A stretch of DNA of 43,114 bases from Bacteroidales bacterium UBA5382 (lineage in GTDB: Bacteria; Bacteroidota; Bacteroidia; Bacteroidales; Dysgonomonadaceae), in the NCBI GenBank assembly GCA_002409745.1, contig DHOU01000025.1, positions 1 through 43,114 of the forward strand, in the 5' to 3' direction. Every line of letters begins with the position of its first letter. Positions within the stretch are counted from its first letter, which is position 1. Positions 35,121 through 43,114 of this stretch are shown here, in pieces. Made by a program: the position numbers and the translations under genes. Below the pieces are notes generated by a model. That model saw only the letters and a program-made list of their open reading frames with translations. It did not search any database and was not told the origin of the DNA.

Positions 35121-36872
35121 TTACCATCCCGGATTATTCGGCTTGAGATTTGGATTTCTATCTATTGCCGTACTGGGAATAGGCCATAGAGCATCCTTAT
35201 CCTCATATTTATTTTGATATATACTGCTTCCAAGGATGTCTATTTCGGGTTTATTTTGGATCGTTTTAATCGTTCCCCATCTTTTTATATCGTAGTACCG
35301 TAATCCCTCTAGAGCCAATTCTACAGCTCTTTCATGCATGATTCTCGTGTGAACATCTGTTTTTGTCCGCGCTTCCAACCATGTTGGACCTGAATTGATG
35401 CGGGGCATATTGGTGGACGGTCTTTGCCTAACCTCATTGATATATTTTACGGCATTATCGATATCATTCTGTTCATTATAACATTCTGCCAACATCAGTA
35501 AAACATCGGCATATCTGATAAGAGGAAAGTTTATAGGCGTATGGTCTCTATCACTTTTACTAACAAGCTGTCCGTCCATATCTCCTTCGGGTATGAATTT
35601 CCGGAATAAATACATTAAAGTATTTTCATTGCCATAACGATTAACAGCTACGAAATTATTCGCTGTACTTATCCCCTTGGCGTAGACGAATTCACAATTT
35701 ACAACATCGGTACCTATATAACCCTTATAAGTGGTATAAGGCAGGATAATTGTTTGTTTCATTCTCGGATCTCTCTGTTCATACATCCCCAACAATTCAT
35801 TGTGGTATTTAGGATATGTTGCCACCTTGGTGTAATCTTTAGTTAAGGTGGACATGAATACTTCTTTTCTTATTGAAATGTCTTCATTGTATCCCTGTAT
35901 GAAGTCATTCCAATTAAAAGGTTTTCCATCTTTTAGCTCATAACTATCGACCAATTCTACTGAAGGCATGATGTTATTCCAACCGAACCCGAATGTAGCG
36001 TTATTTCCAATATAATGAGCAAAAGGCATTCCATAATTAAAATCTATGGCTGTATAATTTTGAAGAGTGAAAATCATTTCATCACTTGCATCTGCTTTTT
36101 GAGTAAACAATTCAGCATACGAGGGATTTAAGCTATATTTATAACCTTTGCCAGACTTATCCAATACAATCTCTTCAAAATCCTTGCTTGCCAGATCGTA
36201 TTGTTTATTATATAAATATACTTTTCCTCTTAACGCATAAGCTGCACCCAACGTTGCCCTTCCATAGTCTGGAGTCTCCCATCTTACGGGAAGCCTGTTA
36301 ATCGCATCAGTTAAGTCGTTTATAATAAAGGATCTGACTTTGTCTACACTTTCGCGAGGCATCGTTAGATTGGCGTAATCTTTATTATAATCAACATTTT
36401 CATCAAAAATCGGAACATCTCCAAAATGATTAATTAAATGGAAGTAAAGCAAGGCCCGTATAAATTTAGCTTCTCCGATTGTTCGTTTTTTAGTATCTTC
36501 CGTTACTCCTTTGGAATTTTGTATGTAGCTGATAGCTGTATTGACCCTGCGTATGGCTTCGTATGAATGTTGCCATCTCTGAGTAGGATAAGCCGATGTC
36601 GTCGCCCATACGCTACGGGATATATCCCAATGGCCCACTTCGTCATATCCCGAAGCAATATCAGAGATACAATCAGTTCCGAAACTTAAACCAAAGACAT
36701 AGTTTAGTTTTAACGCAGCATAACATGCAATTATTCCTTGTTTTGCATCTTCGTCATCTTGCCAGAATGTGCCGGAACTTAATTGTCCTTGAGGGTACCT
36801 ATCCAAGTCGTAGCAGCCTGCAAATAAAATAGTTGTTAATATAATTGTGATGATTCTATATAAGTTTTTCAT
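35121..36872 (-). CDS. SusD/RagB-family glycan-binding lipoprotein
   Basis: SusD proteins are surface lipoproteins that cap the SusC channel and bind the glycan. The 583-aa product has a lipoprotein signal with lipobox FAGC (Cys20), then YDLDRYPQGQLSSGTFWQDDEDAKQGIIACYAAL, the typical SusD opening. Helical TPR-like segments follow (IGEAKFIRALLYFHLINHFGDVPI; ALRGKVYLYNKQYDLASKDFEEIV). The conserved end is PLIRYADVLLMLAECYNEQND and LWPIPSTAIDRNPNLKPNNPGW. Full length. It starts 11 bases after SusC and is followed by the long hairpin. Confidence 0.95.
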   Translation of the reverse strand: MKNLYRIITIILTTILFAGCYDLDRYPQGQLSSGTFWQDDEDAKQGIIACYAALKLNYVFGLSFGTDCISDIASGYDEVGHWDISRSVWATTSAYPTQRWQHSYEAIRRVNTAISYIQNSKGVTEDTKKRTIGEAKFIRALLYFHLINHFGDVPIFDENVDYNKDYANLTMPRESVDKVRSFIINDLTDAINRLPVRWETPDYGRATLGAAYALRGKVYLYNKQYDLASKDFEEIVLDKSGKGYKYSLNPSYAELFTQKADASDEMIFTLQNYTAIDFNYGMPFAHYIGNNATFGFGWNNIMPSVELVDSYELKDGKPFNWNDFIQGYNEDISIRKEVFMSTLTKDYTKVATYPKYHNELLGMYEQRDPRMKQTIILPYTTYKGYIGTDVVNCEFVYAKGISTANNFVAVNRYGNENTLMYLFRKFIPEGDMDGQLVSKSDRDHTPINFPLIRYADVLLMLAECYNEQNDIDNAVKYINEVRQRPSTNMPRINSGPTWLEARTKTDVHTRIMHERAVELALEGLRYYDIKRWGTIKTIQNKPEIDILGSSIYQNKYEDKDALWPIPSTAIDRNPNLKPNNPGW

Positions 36873-36883
36873 AAAAGCGAATT

Positions 36884-39800
36884 TTAAAATGATAGATTAA
36901 AACCAAATACAACTTGTTTCATAGTAGGATATCCCATCCCTGATACTTCGGGGTCTAATCCGGAATAATCAGTAAAAGTGAAGAAATTTTCCAGTCCGCT
37001 ATATATTCTCAATCTTGTTACATTTAACGAACTCAGTAGGTTTTTGGGTAATGTATATCCGAGTTGGATATTTCTTATTTTCAGATAAGAACTGTTTTGT
37101 AACCAAAAATCACTGGCAGTTGTATTTCTTGCATTTCCCAGCAAAAATCTTGGAAAAGTTGCCGTGCTGGTTCGCCCTTCATACCAACGCCCTTCTGCGA
37201 TGTCTTTATTAATTACGTTGGAGTGTCTTAAGTTCGGGGTATAGTAATCGTTTTGAAAATATGTTTGCATATCAGTTACCCCATCCATTTGACAAGAAAA
37301 GTCAAATCCTTTATAGCTGGCACCAAAAGATAGTGCATACATAAATTTAGGGCTTGCTCCGTGTCCGGTTGTTTTACGATCGTCCATATTGATGATGCCA
37401 TCGTTATTAGCATCTTTATAGAGGAAGTCTCCTAATTCCGGTTTTCCCATTGGAAAGGGATTAAGTTTATTCCCTTTATCATCCAGAGGTGCGTTATCTA
37501 TAGTTTTTTGTATGAGGTTAAGATCTTCCTGTGTTTGAACAATTCGATCTACTACTAACAAATATTGAGTATTTATAGGTAATCCCTCTTTAGTCATTAA
37601 ATTTCCTGACAGAGCATGTTCTGTTCCTTTAAACTTAATAACTTCATTCTTATTATATGATAAGTTCCCATTAATGAAATAATTGAATTCTTCGATGTTA
37701 TCTTGCCATCCTAGGGTGATTTCAAATCCGCGGTTCTGGACTTCCGCAACATTTTGCTTTGGAAAAGTTACGAGTCCGTTTTCTAAGGAAGCAGGTAAGG
37801 AAATTAATATATTCTTAGTAAATTTATCGTAGTAATCGAAAGTCCCTGTCAATCGGTTTGAAAATAAACCGAAATCGAATCCCAGATTAGTAACGTAGGT
37901 CGATTCCCATGTTAAATTTGCATTTGCTATGGCCGACTGATAGAATCCGACAATGGGAAGGTTATTTAGGGGATATTGAGTTGTTGTTAATACAGGAATG
38001 GATTCATAGTTCCCAACTGAATTATTTCCCAGAGACCCGTAAGAAGCTCTTATTTTCAGGTTATTCAACCATGAATTTTTTAATGGTTGCATAAATGATT
38101 CCTCAGAGATTCTCCATCCGGCAGATGCGGAAGGAAAATTTCCCCATCTATTATCTTCCACAAAACGCGAAGACCCATCCCTTCTTATATTAAGTTCTAC
38201 TAAATATTTATCATTCCAAATCAAGTTAATACGTCCAAAGAAAGACCGCATAGCCCAATCGCTTAAAGAGCCAGAAGCGGAAGCTTCTCCGGTTGCAGCA
38301 CCTATTTGGGTGAGATTCTCGTCAATTAAATTATATTTGGTTGCAGAGAATGTTTCATATTTATACTGTTCTTGGCTCGCTCCAGCCATAGCCTTAAAGT
38401 AAAATTGGTCGTCAAATGCTCTATTTTCGTATGAAATATCGGCATCCATAAAATCCCGCACGTCACGGGCATCTGTATTTGTTATATAAAGATCTGTTTT
38501 TCCAGAGGCCAGCACTGTATTGGTCTGAAAATTCCATCGGTCGTTTTGGTTAATCTGGGTAGTTACTTTTGCATCATAATAATTATAAGAATAAGACCCG
38601 TTGATATTTAATCCTTTTATAGGATTTAAGTTTGCATAGAATTTTGAAGAAAAAGTGCGAATTGTATTATCTCCCTTATATTGGTTCATATACCAGAGGG
38701 GACTTGCAACGGTTTGTACATCTTCAAGATTATTAGTACCCCCATATCTTCCGTCAGGACTTTTGTTTACGACCGTTGGAACCGCGGCCATTGCATTCGA
38801 AAACATTCCGCTTAAAGAGTTACTACCCCTATCTTTGTCTGAAAGTGATCCGGTTAAATTTGCACCCACCATTAGGTGCTTAGCTAAATTTAGCTGAGAA
38901 TTAAGACGTAGTTGATACTTTTCATAGCCGGTATTTTCTATAATACCTGGAGAATTGGAATAATTGAAAGACATGAAATTGCGAATTTTATCCGTTCCCC
39001 CTTGGGCTGACACATTATGGTTAAAGGTATGGGTATTCCGAAATGTAGCATCCATCCAATCCATATTAGGCCATAACAAAGGGTCACCCCCTTGGTTATC
39101 ACGCCACAATTTAATATTCTCTTTACTGAAATTTTCTTTCACTTTGGAATTTCTCGCAGCCTCATTTTGTAGTTCCATATATTCTACACTATTATTTACA
39201 AAAGGCATAGAACTGCCAATCGATTGAAAAGCCACATAACCATCATAATTGATTTGCAATTTTCCTTCTTCAGCTTGTTTTGTGGTGATTAATATAACCC
39301 CGTTAGCAGCCCGAGATCCATAAATGGAAGAAGAAGCTGCATCCTTCAGAACGGTAATTGACGCAACATCTTGTGGCGTAATATAGCCGATATTTCCTTC
39401 AACGCCATCAATGATTACAAGAGGAGCAGAGTTATTCAGTGTTCCTTGTCCTCTTATTTGTAATGAAGCATTAGATCCGGGGTCGTTACTCGTTGATTTC
39501 ACATATAGTCCGGGCGCCAAACCGGCTAACCCAGAAGATATATTTGTAATAGGACGTGTTTCTGCTATTTTAGACATATCTACAGAGCTCACCGAGCCTG
39601 TTAAGTTTATCTTTTTTTGAGTTCCGTATCCCACTACGACCAATTCTTCCAGTGATTTCGTGTCTTCCTGCAACACAATGTCAAAAGTTGTTTTGCCAAC
39701 TGTAAGAATATCATGAGAAATATAACCGATATAAGAAACACGAATTATTGCATTTGTTTCTACACTTAAAGAAAAATTTCCATCCATATCGGTTACCGTA

Positions 39801-40315
39801 CCGTTAGAAGTGGTTCCAACCTCAATGATATTCGCTCCAATGACCGGCTGACCAGTTTTATCAAAAACTTTTCCGTTAATTTCTTTTTTTTGTTGGATTA
39901 TTTGTTCGGAAATGCTTTCTTCAATTTTTTTCGGAACTATCGTCGTTTTATCTCGGTAGATAACGATTTGGCTATCTATTATCTTGTAGACAAGTTCTGT
40001 GTTTGACAAGATATTGTCTAATATCTTTTCGATATTTTGAGCGTTTGCCGTTAGACTGACTTTTTTATTAATTGTTTTTTTGACATTTCCCGCAAAAATA
40101 AATCGAAAATCACTTTTCTTTTCGAGTTGCTCACAAATTTCCTTTATGGAAGCAGATTTTACGTGAAGTGTAAGTTCTGTTTCTTGTGAATAGCTATTGG
40201 CAGCCCGTGAAAATAGGATGCTGAAAAATAATAAGAATAGAGTTATCCTCATGATTTTTAGAACTTGTTTAAAATTATTGACGGAGTTCTTCCCTTCAAT
40301 AGAGTATTTATTCAT
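36884..40315 (-). CDS. SusC/RagA TonB-dependent receptor with STN signalling domain
   Basis: It imports the glycan fragment across the outer membrane using TonB energy. The 1143-aa protein has a long N-terminal leader and signal segment (IMRITLFLLFFSILFSRAANS). An STN domain (about residues 50-115, ELTLHVKSASIKEICEQLEKKSDFRFIFAG) follows, then a carboxypeptidase-regulatory-like domain (KEINGKVFDKTGQPVIGANIIEVGT), the region ELVVVGYGTQKKINLTGSVSSV, the plug and the barrel ending GYPTMKQVVFGFNLSF. The STN domain is the part that contacts a FecR-type anti-sigma factor, which fits the fecR and sigma genes just upstream. Full length. Confidence 0.95.
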   Translation of the reverse strand: MNKYSIEGKNSVNNFKQVLKIMRITLFLLFFSILFSRAANSYSQETELTLHVKSASIKEICEQLEKKSDFRFIFAGNVKKTINKKVSLTANAQNIEKILDNILSNTELVYKIIDSQIVIYRDKTTIVPKKIEESISEQIIQQKKEINGKVFDKTGQPVIGANIIEVGTTSNGTVTDMDGNFSLSVETNAIIRVSYIGYISHDILTVGKTTFDIVLQEDTKSLEELVVVGYGTQKKINLTGSVSSVDMSKIAETRPITNISSGLAGLAPGLYVKSTSNDPGSNASLQIRGQGTLNNSAPLVIIDGVEGNIGYITPQDVASITVLKDAASSSIYGSRAANGVILITTKQAEEGKLQINYDGYVAFQSIGSSMPFVNNSVEYMELQNEAARNSKVKENFSKENIKLWRDNQGGDPLLWPNMDWMDATFRNTHTFNHNVSAQGGTDKIRNFMSFNYSNSPGIIENTGYEKYQLRLNSQLNLAKHLMVGANLTGSLSDKDRGSNSLSGMFSNAMAAVPTVVNKSPDGRYGGTNNLEDVQTVASPLWYMNQYKGDNTIRTFSSKFYANLNPIKGLNINGSYSYNYYDAKVTTQINQNDRWNFQTNTVLASGKTDLYITNTDARDVRDFMDADISYENRAFDDQFYFKAMAGASQEQYKYETFSATKYNLIDENLTQIGAATGEASASGSLSDWAMRSFFGRINLIWNDKYLVELNIRRDGSSRFVEDNRWGNFPSASAGWRISEESFMQPLKNSWLNNLKIRASYGSLGNNSVGNYESIPVLTTTQYPLNNLPIVGFYQSAIANANLTWESTYVTNLGFDFGLFSNRLTGTFDYYDKFTKNILISLPASLENGLVTFPKQNVAEVQNRGFEITLGWQDNIEEFNYFINGNLSYNKNEVIKFKGTEHALSGNLMTKEGLPINTQYLLVVDRIVQTQEDLNLIQKTIDNAPLDDKGNKLNPFPMGKPELGDFLYKDANNDGIINMDDRKTTGHGASPKFMYALSFGASYKGFDFSCQMDGVTDMQTYFQNDYYTPNLRHSNVINKDIAEGRWYEGRTSTATFPRFLLGNARNTTASDFWLQNSSYLKIRNIQLGYTLPKNLLSSLNVTRLRIYSGLENFFTFTDYSGLDPEVSGMGYPTMKQVVFGFNLSF

Positions 40316-40366
40316 ATATTTGTACGATTTTAATTATTAATTGTTTGATGTAATTAGAATTAACCT

Positions 40367-40400
40367 GCCGGATGATATTGCCGTATCCTCCGGCTTTTTT
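40367..40400. terminator. hairpin between fecR-type gene and susC
   Basis: GCCGGA-t-GATA pairs with TATC-c-TCCGGC (40367-40394) around a 6-base loop. On the + strand a T-run follows (40395-40400). On the - strand, the direction of the PUL, the stem is present but no T-run follows. It may end or attenuate read-through from the anti-sigma gene into susC, which would separate regulator and transporter transcripts. The direction of action is uncertain. Confidence 0.6.
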
Positions 40401-40448
40401 GCATATTTTTTTTCATTTCTCCATAGGCATCATTGTTTTAAAACGGAT

Positions 40449-41633
40449 TTATTTTTTATAGATATATATTTGCGTATCTCCTTTTTTGTAGGTAGTCGAT
40501 GAAATCAGCGCAAGGGTGGTCATGACATTGTCTAAATTGTCGGAGAGAATGATCTTCCCCGTACAGGTGAGCCCTTGGAAAGATACTTCTTCATCAAAAT
40601 TGAACGAAAGGTTATAGTATCTTTCGATTTGTTTCAGCGCCTCGATTACAGGCGTGTCTTCAAAAGTCAGATATCCGTTTTTCCAACTGATAAAAGGTGT
40701 TATATCTACTTTTTTAGTTTGAAAAACGCCGCTCTCTGAATAGAGGGCTTGTTCGCTCGGCGAGAGGAATATTTCCGGTTTATTCTCCGATTGCAGGCTG
40801 ACGCTCCCTTGCACTAACACAACCGAAGGCTGCGAATTGGGATAGGCCGTTACATTGAATTGGGTGCCGTATACTTTTACATCGAAACCCGAAGCGTGTA
40901 CGCGGAAAGGTTTTTGTGTGTCGTGCGCCACCTCTATATATATTTCTCCTGAGAGATATACATCGCGCGTTTTTCCGGAAAAATCAGATGGAAACTCTAA
41001 GGATGATCCCGAATTAAGCCATACTTGCGTTCCGTCGGGAAGGACGATTTTCGACCGTTTGCCGTATGGGACAATCAGTTTGTTCATCGTATTCTGTGTG
41101 ATGGCTATTTTTTCTTCCGTATTATCGCCGGCCTTTATTTGGGCGGTTCGTTCGTTATCGATTTCAATATCGACGTTCTCCTGGAAAGAGGCTGTTTTTC
41201 CTCCTGTGATGAAAAGAATGTCTTTCGACTCCAATTCGCTCCCCACGATATATCCGGCGGAGATGTTTTCGTTATCTCTAAGCCAATCGGTGCTTTTTTG
41301 GATATACAGGAGTGATAAAACGAGAGCCGCCGCACAAGCTGCTGCCGCATAAGTGAAACGGCGCAGGGTTTGTCGTCTTGCATAACGGGCCAGCGAGTGC
41401 TCCAGACGCCGGATGGCTTCCTGCTTCTTTTCTTCCGGCAGTTTGTAAGATGATAGGTTGATATGACGGAAATGCTCTTCAGCCAATTCGAAATTTTTGC
41501 GTTCGTCGGGAAATTTCTCCAAGAAATCCTCCCAATACGCACGTAATTCGTCGTTAGGGAAAAGCTTCCATTGAATGAATTTTTCATCCTTCAGAAACCG
41601 GATAAAATCGTTATGCTCTCTCTGTAACCGCAT
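40449..41633 (-). CDS. FecR-type anti-sigma factor
   Basis: The 394-aa protein is a single-pass inner-membrane regulator. Residues 1-93 form a cytoplasmic, charged helical part that should hold the ECF sigma factor. The membrane segment is about residues 94-111 (TYAAAACAAALVLSLLYI). The periplasmic FecR domain contains VPYGKRSKIVLPDGTQVWLNSGSSLEFP and VYLSGEIYIEVAHDTQKPF. The end (TPVIEALKQIERYYNLSF ... LTCTGKIILSDNLDNVMTTLALI) is the DUF4974 domain that should meet the SusC STN domain. It is separated from its sigma gene by about 880 bases of decayed toxin-antitoxin DNA. Confidence 0.93.
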   Translation of the reverse strand: MRLQREHNDFIRFLKDEKFIQWKLFPNDELRAYWEDFLEKFPDERKNFELAEEHFRHINLSSYKLPEEKKQEAIRRLEHSLARYARRQTLRRFTYAAAACAAALVLSLLYIQKSTDWLRDNENISAGYIVGSELESKDILFITGGKTASFQENVDIEIDNERTAQIKAGDNTEEKIAITQNTMNKLIVPYGKRSKIVLPDGTQVWLNSGSSLEFPSDFSGKTRDVYLSGEIYIEVAHDTQKPFRVHASGFDVKVYGTQFNVTAYPNSQPSVVLVQGSVSLQSENKPEIFLSPSEQALYSESGVFQTKKVDITPFISWKNGYLTFEDTPVIEALKQIERYYNLSFNFDEEVSFQGLTCTGKIILSDNLDNVMTTLALISSTTYKKGDTQIYIYKK

Positions 41634-41702
41634 GGTTGTTTTTCGTTATTGAAAAAGTTTTTTTATCTTTTTACAACGTGCTTTTATTATATAGACGAAG
41701 AT

Positions 41703-41719
41703 GATGATGAAACATCATC
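41703..41719. other. small hairpin upstream of the anti-sigma gene
   Basis: GATGATG (41703-41709) pairs with CATCATC (41713-41719) around AAA. It lies 70 bases before the anti-sigma start, next to the toxin-antitoxin remnants. No T-run follows. It may be a 3' end structure of the remnant operon; this is uncertain. Confidence 0.35.
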
Positions 41720-41770
41720 GTTTCTCATAATAAAAATGAAGTTTTTAACATGAAGGGCGTGTTCTTGGCA

Positions 41771-41941
41771 TCAATCCTGTTTTTCTAGCCATCGAGTCAT
41801 TTTTTCCATTACGATGTCGTTGGGCTGGAAATTTCCATTTTCAATATCCTTCCGTCCGGATTCGATTGACTGTTTTTGGGCTATATTCAACTGATACAGC
41901 TCTTGCTCGGCGCTATCAAATATCGTTTGTAAGGCTTTCAA
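41771..41941 (-). pseudogene. C-terminal remnant of an antitoxin-like protein
   Basis: The - strand frame from TTG 41941 to TGA 41771-41773 reads LKALQTIFDSAEQELYQLN, then IAQKQSIESGRKDIENGNFQ, then PNDIVMEKMTRWLEKQD. The pattern (hydrophobic, then Q-x-x-IExGxxDIExGN...VMEKMxRWL) resembles the C-terminal part of small antitoxins that partner RelE-type toxins, where a short helix ends in WL. No ATG precedes it, and TGA closes the frame upstream, so the N-terminus is missing. Identification is by pattern only. It follows the toxin remnant on the same strand by 11 bases. Confidence 0.5.
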
Positions 41942-41951
41942 AAAACTCGTA

Positions 41952-42216
41952 TTATAAATTTTTAATCAAATTCGCGGCAATAATCCGGTGAATGTAGACA
42001 ATACCTCCGTGGACAGTATAGATAATTGCCATCTTCTTGTAGTTTATACGGCGGACATTTGCCCCGAAACGCAAGAATGAAGTTCCTGTTTGTATTGAAT
42101 AACTTTCCGGCATGTTATTCAAAGTTCTCAGGATATTAAAGATGTCTTCATAGTGGCGTAATGCGGTTAATGGCGGCTTCGGCTTCTTGTGATAAGACTA
42201 CATTATAGTCATTCAT
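41952..42216 (-). pseudogene. RelE/ParE-like toxin, frameshifted
   Basis: ATG at 42216-42214 overlaps the antitoxin stop as TAATG and opens MNDYNVVLSQEAEAAINRI, a RelE/ParE-type start. The frame then hits TGA. Shifting by one base gives RHYEDIFNILRTLNNMPESY, SIQTGTSFLRFGANVRRINY and KKMAIIYTVHGGIVYIHRII, then a TAA at 41954-41952. This is the strand order and ending of a RelE/ParE-fold toxin. The coding span of 265 bases is not a multiple of three, and the middle helices look shortened. So the toxin is dead by at least one indel. Confidence 0.8.
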
Positions 42217-42428
42217 TACAGATTTGATTTTAATTGCCGCATGTCTACACCATAGTGTTTACTTAACTTGTCCAAGCCCTTTTCGTAAACTTCTTCCAGC
42301 GGATAAGTTTTACTTACCGGAGAAGGATACTCCAGCTTTACGGCTCTTTTATTTTGTAGTTCGCGTACGATTTTGCGTCCCGATGGCCGGGATATGTCTA
42401 TAGTGGCGATTACTTTATTATTATCCAT
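42216..42428 (-). CDS. small antitoxin-like protein, 70 aa
   Basis: The 70-aa protein MDNNKVIATIDISRPSGRKI... continues with VRELQNKRAVKLEYPSPVSK and ends LSKHYGVDMRQLKSNL. It looks like the antitoxin subunit commonly found in front of RelE/ParE toxins in Bacteroidales. Its stop overlaps the toxin start (TAATG), the usual translational coupling. The frame is intact, whereas the toxin behind it is broken. A -7 box candidate lies 29 bases upstream. The family name is not certain. Confidence 0.7.
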   Translation of the reverse strand: MDNNKVIATIDISRPSGRKIVRELQNKRAVKLEYPSPVSKTYPLEEVYEKGLDKLSKHYGVDMRQLKSNL

Positions 42429-42456
42429 ATAATTGTTTTTTGCTAAGTCGACATGA

Positions 42457-42464
42457 CAAAAATA
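42457..42464 (-). promoter_or_regulatory. -7 promoter box for the small antitoxin
   Basis: On the - strand this reads TATTTTTG, matching TAnnTTTG, 29 bases before the antitoxin start. No clear -33 TTTG is seen at the expected distance. It suggests the toxin-antitoxin cassette brought or keeps its own promoter, separate from the sigma gene. Confidence 0.45.
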
Positions 42465-42509
42465 CGAATAAATTGCTAATTCCGGATAGTAAAAATGAGG
42501 AAAATAAAA

Positions 42510-43058
42510 TTATCGAATCATCATCAATAATGTAACGAGTGGTAGGGCGGATTTCTTTAATTTAAAAAGAGATTTACTCATCAGATTCCGCGAGGCGGCG
42601 ACGGAGATGTGCATGATCTCTGAAATTTCTTCGTAACGGTATTCCTGCACGTACCTTAAGTACATGATTTCGCGTTCGCGATTGGTCAGTATACTCAATA
42701 CCTTTTCTACTTTTTGACGTACTTCTTCCGCATCCTCCCTGTCGATTAGTTCGTCTTCGACGGAAACTTCCAAACGGAAGGAAACGTTTTCATCGAGGTT
42801 TTCCTCCAACGATAGTATACCGGTATATTCTTTGTTTGTACGTTGCAAATCGATAAGCCGGTTGCGTAACGATCGGAAGAGATAGAACTTGATATTGGAT
42901 ATTTCGTCGAGCGAGGCGTGCTTGGTGCATAATTTGTAAAACACGTCATGGATAGCATCCATCGCGGTTTCTTCATCGAAACCTAAATGTATGGCATACG
43001 AATAAAGAGAATCTAAATATTCGTTATACGTGGAGGCTATGTTGGAAAAACGGATCAT
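42510..43058 (-). CDS. ECF sigma-70 family factor for the PUL
   Basis: The 182-aa protein is an extracytoplasmic-function sigma factor. Region 2 is at about residues 10-75 (YLDSLYSYAIHLGFDEETAMDAIHDVFYKLC ... IKFYLFRSLRNRLIDLQR). Region 4 is at about residues 120-175, with LTNREREIMYLRYVQEYRYEEISEIMHISVAASRNLMSKSLFKLKK, the helix-turn-helix that reads the -35 element. Regions 1 and 3 are missing, as usual for ECF factors. It should be freed when SusC binds its glycan and FecR is altered, then transcribe susCD. ATG 43058 is the only good start; a -7 box lies about 36 bases upstream. Confidence 0.93.
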   Translation of the reverse strand: MIRFSNIASTYNEYLDSLYSYAIHLGFDEETAMDAIHDVFYKLCTKHASLDEISNIKFYLFRSLRNRLIDLQRTNKEYTGILSLEENLDENVSFRLEVSVEDELIDREDAEEVRQKVEKVLSILTNREREIMYLRYVQEYRYEEISEIMHISVAASRNLMSKSLFKLKKSALPLVTLLMMIR

Positions 43059-43093
43059 TGCATTTTTTAGGGACTTGACCGATTAATGTCTTG

Positions 43094-43101
43094 CAAAGTT
43101 A
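43094..43101 (-). promoter_or_regulatory. -7 promoter box for the ECF sigma gene
   Basis: On the - strand this reads TAACTTTG, an exact TAnnTTTG match, about 35 bases before the sigma start. The matching -33 element would lie beyond the window edge. This indicates that the sigma gene is read by the housekeeping sigma factor, and perhaps not by itself. Confidence 0.65.
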
Positions 43102-43114
43102 GGATTTTCTCTGA

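Overview
The window is a piece of a Bacteroidota (Bacteroidales-type) chromosome. The lineage call rests on four things: the SusC/SusD pair with an ECF sigma factor and a FecR-type anti-sigma factor, promoters of the TAnnTTTG class, the near absence of Shine-Dalgarno sequences, and RpoB/RpoC proteins of Bacteroidales type. Genus was not determined; something in the Dysgonomonadaceae/Porphyromonadaceae/Tannerellaceae range is a guess.

Region 1 (1-12.9 kb, + strand) is the conserved translation/transcription cluster: the 3' end of tRNA-Tyr, tRNA-Gly(TCC), tRNA-Thr(GGT), tuf, tRNA-Trp(CCA), secE, nusG, rplK, rplA, rplJ, rplL, rpoB and rpoC. It ends at an intrinsic terminator. A strong hairpin lies between rplL and rpoB, where a partial attenuator would be expected.

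Region 2 (12.9-18 kb) is an accessory stretch. It holds a toxin-antitoxin locus whose toxin is broken and whose antitoxin is intact, two or three proteins of unknown function, an Rpn-type PD-(D/E)XK nuclease, a small zinc-ribbon membrane protein, and an unusual density of non-coding structure: a strictly phased 21-bp degenerate tandem array, a MITE-like element with 16-bp inverted ends, a 7-bp periodic array, and a 124-bp imperfect palindrome.

Region 3 (18-20.2 kb, + strand) is ahpC-ahpF, a two-gene peroxide-reduction operon with a recognisable Bacteroidota promoter. It converges on the next region at a shared hairpin terminator.

Region 4 (20.2-43.1 kb, all - strand) is a polysaccharide utilisation locus (PUL). 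In transcription order: ECF sigma factor; a decayed toxin-antitoxin cassette lodged between the sigma factor and its anti-sigma factor; FecR-type anti-sigma factor; SusC with an N-terminal STN signalling domain; SusD; a long hairpin; then a DUF4861-like protein rich in Asp-type calcium repeats, an alkaline-phosphatase-fold hydrolase, a GH35 beta-galactosidase, a heparinase II/III-family lyase, a GH16 endo-enzyme, a divergent GH36-like enzyme and a canonical GH36 alpha-galactosidase. The enzyme genes are packed with 4-bp overlaps or gaps of 1 to about 20 bp. The set suggests import and breakdown of an acidic glycan carrying both alpha- and beta-galactose, sensed by transenvelope signalling (SusC STN domain to FecR to ECF sigma). 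The actual substrate cannot be read from the sequence.
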